Of a stretch of 64,000 nt of DNA, positions 56,476-64,000 are shown piece after piece. The position numbers and the translations under genes are program-made. Source of the stretch: Agrostemma githago (taxonomy: Eukaryota; Streptophyta; Magnoliopsida; Caryophyllales; Caryophyllaceae); NCBI GenBank assembly GCA_958450325.1, contig OY288242.1, positions 69,186,062 through 69,250,061 on the forward strand, given 5' to 3'. Under the pieces are notes generated by a model, which was given only the letters and a program-made list of their open reading frames with translations, was not told the origin of the DNA and searched no databases. Numbering within the stretch: the first letter of the stretch is position 1; each line of letters opens with the position of its first letter.

Positions 56476-57203
56476 GGGGGCGAGTCATAACCCTTCATAT
56501 CATCAGATCATCAAAACAACAGAGGCACCAACCTCTAGGAACTCGAGGCTAAAAGGAGAAGCTGCCACTGGAGGTAGAGTAGTTGGGCGAGCTCCCAAAG
56601 GAGGGGCAGCCAAAATCGATATCAAGCTCTAACACCCCATGGTGCAGCCTCCCCCTCCAACGACGAGGAGGAAGGCGGAGAGCGCCGAAGGATGGCATGA
56701 CCGGTCCCCCGGCAGGCGTAGCAGGGGGCGTGAGCATCAACGAGCCCTTGGGGTAGGCCATGATTGGGTCCCCCGAGCAACTAGACGTCTCCTCTTAGGC
56801 CGGGACGACCCAGGAGAAGGAAGACGACGGCGTCGCCTATGGATTGCAGGATGGGAGTACAAAGATTTTGGAGAATTACTACCCGAAGAAGACAGAACTT
56901 TGAGAGCAAGGTTGATTTAAAGATTGGAATTATATCCGAAAATGGCAAAATTGGGGGGTTTTATAGACATGCAAAGCCTCATTTAATGACACCCAATTTC
57001 CAACCACCCGATGAGTAATGAGAGAGACCTTGGGAAAGCAATTATCATCACGACATCATTACCCCTAGGGTGCCCTCTCTAGGGAGGGAGAATACGAACA
57101 GACTCGAAGGAAACGCAAGCGACCTCGAGACGCCTCCCCAAGCATACTACTCGTCGGTCATTACCGGCTCAAAACCCTTGGCGCTAACCGACTAGGGGGC
57201 AAT
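56476..57203. other. 3' internal end of Tat-B with polypurine tract and possible second antisense unit
   Basis: ACTAGGGGGCAAT (57191-57203) directly before the 3' LTR is the polypurine tract. On the minus strand a TATA box, TATAAAA, lies at 56959-56965. It is followed by a Pro/Arg/Ser-rich open stretch (56549-56761 and upstream). This may be an antisense leader or small gene, later cut by LTR D at 56475. No domain is recognised. Confidence 0.4.
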
Positions 57204-57634
57204 TGATGGGGGTCGGCACCTCGTCGGCATGTTTGGCCGACCGCCGGCAGTCTCGTCTCTAAGGATCCCCCTGTCAACGTGAGGGGTAGCGTCGGGCTAT
57301 CAAGATGGGGTCGGCAACTCCTCAGAAGGATGAAGGAGGAAAATCTGAACGAGTGCTTCTCCTATAAATAAAGGGATGGCCTCCATAGGAAAAAGGGATC
57401 ATAATACAGAACAACTCATCTCTTTAAAAAGGCTAAGTAAATCCTTCACTAAATCTATCATCACCTTCTTATTCCCGCTCACTGACTTGAGCGTCGAAGA
57501 GGCAATCTCGGACACCCTCTGAGGCCCTTGTGTGTTCATTGTACAGTTCCGAGGTGTGAAGCCTCGGTAGGGACGAGGAAGGATCGAGTCGGCCACTACA
57601 GGTCGGAGATTATCGATTGTTTGTACCCCAAACA
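57204..57634 (+). repeat. 3' LTR of Tat-B
   Basis: It starts TGATGGGGGTCGG after the polypurine tract and ends CCCAAACA. It is followed by the target duplication ACAAC at 57635. It pairs with 20704-21134, 36.5 kb away, with both LTRs exactly 431 bp. Confidence 0.93.
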
Positions 57635-57859
57635 ACAACTAAAACTAACATTGATCCACGAAAAAATAAAAACGAAGCTAAACGACATGTGTTCTACTTT
57701 GTATGCGGCGGAAGTAAAGAAAGAATGAAGATTGAAAACATTACGTTTTTGAATTGGTTCATCCAACACTCTAAAGGCCTATGTCTAATGCTATTCTTAT
57801 TAAAAATGTTAAGTAATCTACTCCGACAACTTAAAATCTTACAATAAGATACCAATAAT
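57635..57859 (-). repeat. Copia-type LTR, fragment 2
   Basis: This piece lies between the ACAAC duplication of Tat-B and the ATAAT duplication of solo LTR E. It should join 20396-20703 on one side and 60762-61716 on the other. No gene is seen. Confidence 0.4.
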
Positions 57860-58247
57860 TGTAGACACCCGCATTTTGACCGCCAGGTGTCTATGGTAGT
57901 TTCCAAAAAACACCCGATGATGATCGGACGCTAACGTGTTTCTACGCGCTTGGATATGGGCTCAAAATCATTAGTTGCTGGCTTAAGCACTTATGGAGTA
58001 CAAATCTCACAAAACTGACCTCAAATTCAGGCCCAGTGGGTCGTTTCCAGTCAAACAAGACTAATTTGGGTCAAAACCGACACCGGAAATAAAACCGACT
58101 TTTAGCGATTGGGTCAACCCCGGTCAAATTTGTTTCCGAGACATACAAAACAGCCGTTCAAATATCAAAAACCCAGCCCAAATACAAAAACCCATCAAAC
58201 ATCCAAAGCCACGGTCCAAAAGTTGACCCGCGCGACCCAGCTGAGCC

Positions 58248-58352
58248 ACTCGATCGAGTGCTCAGCCCACTAGATCGAGTGGGCCCTCATTTGAGCCCGG
58301 CTGCTGACGCCTGGGCCACTCGACCGAGTCAAGGGGCTACTCGGTCGAGTAA
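58248..58352. promoter_or_regulatory. U3 palindrome array of LTR E
   Basis: ACTCGATCGAGT at 58248, ACTAGATCGAGT at 58269 (21 bp), ACTCGACCGAGT at 58318 and ACTCGGTCGAGT at 58339 (21 bp). The pairing and spacing are identical to LTR A, and the last site ends about 30 bp before the TATATATAC box. Confidence 0.88.
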
Positions 58353-59370
58353 CCCTAGCCGGGGGTCCATAGCAAAGCCTATATATACACCCCCATGCAC
58401 AACCTTTCAGACAATTTTTGAACATCTCTTTTTACCCTAATTTTACCCTAATCAAACCCTCATGAATACTACACTCAAACCCTAATCAAAACCCTAACCA
58501 CCACAACTTAGCCTACATACTCGATACTCCCGTGCAAGCCGCCACTACGAGTCCCGTCCGAGCATAAGAAACATGTAGGTTGAGGGTGCAAAACCCCTCT
58601 CTTTCCCCTCTCGCGTCATTTTCGTCGTCGTAGTGTCGTTTTTTATCGTCCTTATTCGAGTCCTAATATCGTTAATATCACTAGTATAAAACACTAAAAT
58701 ACTTGTGGATTTGTGTCGAGTGTGAGTGATGGTGGGATAAGGAAACCCGAATATACAAGTGTACTGCACACAGCGTTGCCGGTCGCTTATCCGATCACCC
58801 CGATCACTTGATTATTGAAGCAAGTCAATCTAAATAATGGTTCTCATTTTCGTTCTCGTCATTATTCAATCGCATATTTCATCAATTTTCTAAAAAAACT
58901 ATTTTAGAAGCACTTTTTCATAAGGGTCGAAGCCCGTTGATGCGGATCCGACCTCAAACAATTCGCAAGAATTAATTATGATGTCGGGATGCGGAGGGAA
59001 TCAAGTCGAGTTTAATTCAAGTGTCGATCTATTAAATTCGATACCAATTCCTTAATTGGATGTTGAATCTAACAATCTAGTCAAACAATTTAACCAATTC
59101 GATTTTTTCGTTGATGCTGACGTAGATGTCATTTAATTCACTAGAATTACGACACTATGACGCGGAGGAAAATTCATATCGCTTTGGTTAATTTAAAACG
59201 ACTTATAACAATTTTTTTTATCTCGCTCTAATTATTTCATGTCGATTCAATAATCGAATATGGGATACAACGAGTATTCAAATTTGGAATCGAGTATAAA
59301 TCCCATAATATTTATATTCGGTTCAACAAAATCAATGATTCATAAAAATCCGAGTCGAGCATAAATTATA

Positions 59371-59630
59371 CTCCCTCCGTTCCAACGAATAGTATACGTT
59401 TGCTTTATGCACGTGCGTCGATGCTAGTGTTCTTTTGTCTATATCTTTAATTACGTATTACCAAAAATTATAAAAATTTGATATTCATGATGTATTTGAT
59501 TAGACAATTTAAACAAGATCTCTCGTGACTATATTTTATCATATATATTAAAAGTTATATTGAATATTCTTCTCACTCATGAATAGTGTCAAAAAAACCA
59601 AACGTATACAATTCGTTGGAACGGAGGAAG
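59371..59630. mobile_element. Stowaway-like MITE in LTR E, TSD TA
   Basis: It is 260 bp, with ends CTCCCTCCGTTCCAACGAAT and CTTCCTCCGTTCCAACGAAT (reverse complement), flanked by TA at 59369-59370 and 59631-59632. It shares its ends with the MITE at 51672, but most of the inner sequence differs. Confidence 0.9.
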
Positions 59631-59737
59631 TACAGTATTTATGCCCGATTCAACAAAATCGTCAAATTGTCAAAATCAAAAGCAATTTCGAAATCGATAA
59701 CAAAATTGCAAGCGAACCAATAGTTCGTACAGGTGTC

Positions 59738-59957
59738 ACTCGACCGAGTGCCATAGGCCACTCGATCGAGTGACATCACAAAAACGAGACATAATATTTT
59801 TCGACCTCCACTCGGTCGAGTCTCACAATGACTCGGTCGAGTGGCAACGTACTCGGTCGAGTTCGTCAATAACTCGACCGAGTAGGGTCTAAAATACGGG
59901 ACAGAAGCCTTTTCAGAGGTCCACTCGGTCGAGTCCCTCAATGACTCGGTCGAGTGG
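59738..59957. repeat. U5 palindrome array of LTR E
   Basis: ACTCG-type sites start at 59738, 59760, 59810, 59831, 59851, 59872, 59923 and 59944, with steps of 20-22 bp within groups. The same eight-site layout occurs in LTR A at 814-1034. Confidence 0.88.
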
Positions 59958-60756
59958 CCCCTTTATCACGTCAAACCGTGAGTCCTATAAGGTCATTCGA
60001 GTCTCACTAACACCTTTTCATGACTTAAGTCAACACGTGTCTAATTCATCACGTGAAATATCATTTTTCGAAACCTTGCATCATCCTATTTGCATCATTC
60101 CATATCATATTACATCTTCGCAAACTGTTATTATCGTTATATTGCTACTAACCGTTTGTCACTTTCCTTGTTGATTTAATTGTTTATTTTATTGTACTAA
60201 AATGAACCTTCGCATGCTAAAATACAACTTTGACGTTAAGATTTTAGTTGCATTAAATCGACATACAAACCCTTTCAATTCTCTCACATGTTTAGGGAAA
60301 ATAATGTTTGCATATTCTTTTTTCCCGTTCAACTAACGCGCGTATTAGGAAGTCATTCGATATCTTAGTAGAGGCCACCAATGTGCGGGCGGGGTTGGGT
60401 GTCCTTTGTGGGCTTCCCAACACGTACCCTCACCCCTTACTCAGAACCTCGGTTTCCGGATGCCCGAAACCGTTGGCGCACGAGAGTCATTCAATACACG
60501 ATAACCGGTAGTGACGGTATCGGTATCGCAATGCAAAGGGACGAGCCCAATAAACTCTGACATCGAAAATGGGTCGTATTTTGTACACGGCCCACTACGA
60601 CATAGAGTGGGTTCGAATGGGCCCGAACTCCCACAAAGTTCGGTGGCGACTCCACTTCGATTTAAATTTCAATTCGATCCATTCTCATATGGAGATTCAT
60701 TCGCCTCCCCAAACTCGCGCGTGGCCGCGTCGGGGTGGACCGATGTCATGTCCACA

Positions 60757-61716
60757 ATAATCTACTCCGGTTACGACTCTCGAGTTTAGAAGACTACTTC
60801 GTCTCCAAACTCTCCAATGACCTACTCCTGTTACAACTATAGATAACTTAGACAAGTTACAAGATTACAATTTAACCAAGTTAGATAAGAGCGTTCATGA
60901 CACAATGTACCAGTTCCTTCGACTGTGACTTTGAAGACTTTGAAAAAAAAATTGCAAAGAGTTTTTGAGCTTTTGAAACTTTAAATGACAATTTGCAAAG
61001 AGAGAATTTTTCTGGAAAGTCTTGAGTGGTGAATGAGGTGAGCTTCTTCTTTTATAGAGGAGGAAAAACAAGTTTGGAGCTTCTTAGAAGTCAACCCTTT
61101 TGGGATAGACAAAAGGTTTGAGATATCAAGGAAACATGAAGATGGTAAACTTGAGAAGATGAAGCAAGGAAAGCAACTTTATCATTTACCAAATATATGA
61201 AGAAGGTCGGATTAAAGTTGAAAACAACATAAACAAGACAAACACCAATTTTTGAGGTAAACCTCTTTGGGAAAGAGAGTAGGCTCTCTTTCGGTGTTTG
61301 GTAAAAAGTTTTTCAACTATTTTGGGGATAATTTGGGAAAACGTTTTTGTTGAAACAAAAACAGTTGCTTTCTCACCACTACATATTTCAAAGTCAGATT
61401 TAAAAGATTTGGGAGGATAAAAACTTGATGTTTGAAATCTTTTCTTTTTGAGAGAATGTCGAACAAAAGTAACGGTCAACCAAACTGTTACAAACAGTTG
61501 GGTTGGCTAGTTATTTGAACTAACTAAAAAGTACTGAGAGCTCTTATCTTTACATCGTGACACTCATTGACATTCTTGATTCGTTGGGTATCTTGTCTTG
61601 ATCTTCAATCAATCGATCTCAACATTCGTCAACTAAATTTTGATTATGCACAACCTAAAAAGTTGAACTAAGAAAACACACATTAATAGGCTAAGTTATC
61701 ATCAACAAACCCAACA
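60757..61716 (-). repeat. Copia-type LTR, fragment 3 (5' end on the minus strand)
   Basis: On the minus strand it begins TGTTGGGTTTGTTGATGATA at 61716, in the style of SIRE/Maximus-type copia LTRs (from memory). A TATA box CTATAAAAG lies near 61050-61060. It runs into the ATAAT target site of LTR E. Together the three fragments give an LTR of roughly 1.5 kb. No primer site was confirmed. Confidence 0.45.
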
Positions 61717-62523
61717 GTATGTATGTATGAATGTATGTATTTCTCTCATAGATAAGGGTAGTGGAGGAAGTAGTAGAGAATTGGCATCCTCTTCCTCTCT
61801 ACCAAAATGGGGTATTTGTAGAGGAAGGGAGTGGCGACATCACCAGGGTGATGTTATGAGAGGTCCACTCCGAGTCGACTAGTGGCGACTCGTGAGGACA
61901 GTTAGCCGACACGAGGGTCCGGCCTACGTGAGGTCGAGCTGACCCGGGGTCCGGCCTACGCGGAGTCCGGTCGATACAGGGTCCGACCAACCCGTTGTCC
62001 GGTGCCTATGTATGGCCCACACACATAGGGGATCGAGCCTATATGTCTATCTCAGTCAGCTTATATGTCTGGGGGATTTATCCCCCATCACCTAGACCTA
62101 GAGTTGGAATTACGAGGAGGCATTGGTAACAAACTAATGATAAAGTCAGACGTTTCAACATTTTTGGTGGAATTACGTCTGAATCCCTTATCATATGTAT
62201 GTCGACTTTGGATTATTACTTATAAAACTGTGGAGAAATATGAAAGTAATTTGTTACGTACAATCCAGGACAAATTAATCTTATTTGCACCATTGAGTAG
62301 AGGACAACCAGTTTCAAGGCTTCAATTACCTTTGTTACACACAGATTTCACGACAATCGACCTTCAAGAGTACACAACCTTTACAACTTAGGTGTAAACG
62401 TAAACTGCAAATTGAACCCCGACAAGAACGTTGCCAAGATTCAGAAAACAGGTAAGAATAGAGAGTGAGATTTAGAGAGAGATATGGAAAGATGATTGTT
62501 GTTATGTTCGACTGGTTTGAAAT
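61717..62523. other. Unassigned DNA with a tetranucleotide repeat and GTCCGG repeats; no gene seen
   Basis: It opens with a short GTAT-type microsatellite (61717-61740). A GC-rich part (61905-62005) repeats GGGTCCGGCCTACG and GTCCGGTCG at about 35-40-bp steps. The remainder (62065-62520) has a 108-codon frame with no recognisable domain. It may be untranslated repeat sequence; no assignment is made. Confidence 0.4.
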
Positions 62524-64000
62524 TGTAGACACCCACATTTTGACCACCAGATGTCTATAGCAGTTTCCAAAAAACACCCGATGATGATCGGACGTAAACA
62601 TGACTTAATACACTCGATTTTGCACTCGGAATCAATAGTAGTTGGCACGAGCTTTTAGCGGAGTAAAAATCTCACCAAACCGACCTCAAAGTCAGGCCCA
62701 GTGGGTCGTTTCCAGTCAAATAAGACTAATTTGGGTCAAAACCGTCACAAAGGACAAAACCTTCTTTTAGCGACCAAGTCAAATCCCGGTCAAAGGCATT
62801 TCCGAGCCATAAATATCTGACGCAGCATTCGAGAATCCAATTGGAAGTCCAATTCCTCACAAAAATCAGCCACGAAGAAGAATTAAGCAGCCAAAACTCT
62901 TCCTTAAAGATAAAAATCAATCTCTAAATGAGACTCCTACTCGGCCCAGACCCACTCGATCGAGTGGACCGGCCACTCGGTCGAGTGAGCTCCTAAAAAA
63001 TGCCAAATCTAGCATTAGACCGAGCACTCGATCGAGTGTTGTGCACTACTCGATCGAGTGAGCTCCTACGCCAAATCTAGCATCAGACCGGGCACTCGAT
63101 CGAGTGTTGTGCACTACTCAATCGAGTGACCCACGTTCCAGCTCAAAACCGGGAGTTTCTTTCTCCTTAAGTAAGACTCTCCTTTCCAAGAACGGAATCC
63201 CACTCCCTCTCAACCGTTGCTTTCTTCCTTGGCAAGAAACCGCCTTCCTATCCAAACACTAGGAATCTCCTATCCCGAGTGGGGGTATCTCATCCTATAA
63301 ATACCCCACCCCCGACACATCAAGACACACAATTCAAATTCATACATCTACAACAGACAATTCATACATTCACATTCAAGTCATATCAACAATTCACAAC
63401 ACAACAATTCCAATCCCCACATACACAAATTACAACCCAGAATTCCAGCAATATTAGGCATATTATATTCTCATCTTTCCTCTAGAAATCCTATAGGATT
63501 CCAGACCATTCACAACCCGAAATTCTAGGCAACTTTAGGCAAACCATATACAAACCCGAGAGCAAAACTCGCCAAATCCCTTCCCTAACCATACACACCA
63601 TAACTCTCCTATATACATCTTAACGCTCTCGCGCCTAGGCCGCTACTACGAGTCCGTTTTCCAGATAATTAAGCATGTAGGTTGAGGGTGTTACAAAATC
63701 CCGTCTTCTCTCTTTCTCTCCTTCTTCTTGTTTTTTCGTCCGTCGTTGTCATTGTCGCTTTTTTTTATTTTCTTTTCTCGTTCCTAATATCGATATTATC
63801 GTACTATTTTCAACAAACATTATTTCCTAGGATTCGATATCGACTCTGTAGTCGAATATCGGACCTAAAAGGAATCAATCAAACAAAACCGTTTTCAAAA
63901 ACTTTTCTCGTTGATGCCAAAGTAATTGTCACATAGTCCTAAAAAGACTAATACGACATTACAGCGCGAAGGGATTTATTTAGATTCAAAACAATTTCTA
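62524..64000 (+). repeat. Tat LTR F (left part; continues beyond the window)
   Basis: It starts TGTAGACACCCACATTTTGA, as the other Tat LTRs do. A U3 palindrome array lies at 62953-63128 and a TATA box, TATAAATA, at 63296-63303. The mid-LTR GCATGTAGGTTGAGGGTG block (63673) is shared with LTRs A, E and T1. The right end lies outside the window, so solo or full-length status is unknown. Confidence 0.88.
62953..63128. promoter_or_regulatory. U3 palindrome array of LTR F, 3 pairs
   Basis: Sites lie at 62953/62974 (21 bp), 63025/63047 (about 22 bp) and 63093/63115 (22 bp). The second and third pairs repeat as a unit of about 68 bp (GCACTCGATCGAGTGTTGTG). The motif is that of element A although the LTR is otherwise diverged. 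Confidence 0.88.

Larger units (their letters stand above)
20704..57634 (+). mobile_element. Tat-B: gypsy/Tat retrotransposon with nested insertions
   Basis: Two 431-bp LTRs (20704-21134 and 57204-57634) bound the element, and ACAAC flanks both sides (20699-20703 and 57635-57639). This proves one insertion whose inside was later filled. Without the nested elements the element is roughly 12 kb. In order it has: 5' LTR, primer site, gag, protease, reverse transcriptase, RNase H, integrase, a 74-bp tandem repeat, an antisense ORF, and the 3' LTR. Nested insertions lie at 26286-28694, 31547-48754 and 50764-56475. Confidence 0.9.
57860..60756 (+). mobile_element. Solo Tat LTR E (family of element A), TSD ATAAT
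   Basis: It starts TGTAGACACC and ends TGTCCACA, with ATAAT at 57855-57859 and 60757-60761. Removing a 260-bp MITE leaves about 2.6 kb, similar to LTR A. U3 palindromes at 58248-58352 lie just before the TATA box at 58380. U5 palindromes lie at 59738-59957, and the embedded TGGCGACTCC at 60644-60653. Confidence 0.93.

Noticed and set aside
56022..56552. 176-codon plus-strand frame
   Set aside because: It lies in the U5 half of Tat LTR H and crosses its end; the composition is LTR sequence, not protein.
62065..62391. 108-codon frame near the right end as a host gene
   Set aside because: No recognisable domain, no flanking gene structure, and repeats on both sides. A CAGGTAAG at about 62445-62455 alone does not make an exon.

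Overview
This window looks like repeat-rich nuclear DNA of a flowering plant. I find no convincing host gene, rRNA, tRNA or CRISPR array. Almost all of it is LTR retrotransposons of the Ty3/gypsy Tat and Athila lineages (plant-specific groups), plus two Stowaway-like MITEs and one probable copia-type LTR in pieces. Tat elements with an antisense ORF after pol are known from Retand-like elements of Silene and relatives, so a Caryophyllales host is possible, but the species cannot be fixed from sequence alone.

Layout. (1) 1-19519: a tandem Tat array, LTR (cut by the window edge) / internal region / full LTR / second internal region. The second copy stops abruptly inside reverse transcriptase. 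(2) 19520-20395: LTR debris of other Tat-like elements. (3) A probable copia-type LTR on the minus strand survives as 20396-20703, 57635-57859 and 60757-61716. It is split by a 36.9-kb nest (20704-57634) and by a solo Tat LTR (57860-60756). (4) The nest is a Tat element (Tat-B, 431-bp LTRs, target duplication ACAAC). It holds a solo Tat LTR (26286-28694), an Athila-like element (31547-48754) that itself holds a reversed Athila element (34107-45964), and a solo Athila-type LTR (50764-56475). That last LTR holds a MITE and a Tat LTR (52563-56451), which in turn holds another solo LTR (53279-55070). Most insertion borders are confirmed by 5-bp target-site duplications. (5) 61717-62523 is unassigned, and a further Tat LTR runs from 62524 off the window.

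Genes. All gag-pol frames are broken by stops, frameshifts and lost catalytic residues, mostly C-to-T type changes as expected for methylated, silenced elements. Two Tat elements carry antisense ORFs with their own TATA boxes. The one in Tat-A has a clear in-frame 309-bp intron.

Main discovery candidate. Nearly every large LTR here carries an array of short self-complementary motifs just upstream of its TATA box. The motif differs by family: ACTCGATCGAGT, ACCGACCGGT, AGTCGGCCGACT, AGTCGACCAGACT, GCGAGTCGC, AGGCGCCT, GGGTGAAATTTCACCC. Many share a CGNNCG core. Sites recur at 20-21 bp (two DNA turns) or about 30-32 bp (three turns), while the spacer bases vary. The same motif and spacing recur elsewhere in the same element: the U5 half of the LTR, the intron of the antisense ORF, upstream of the post-pol ORF, and even inside gag coding sequence. 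This looks like a fast-evolving, element-specific DNA-binding platform.
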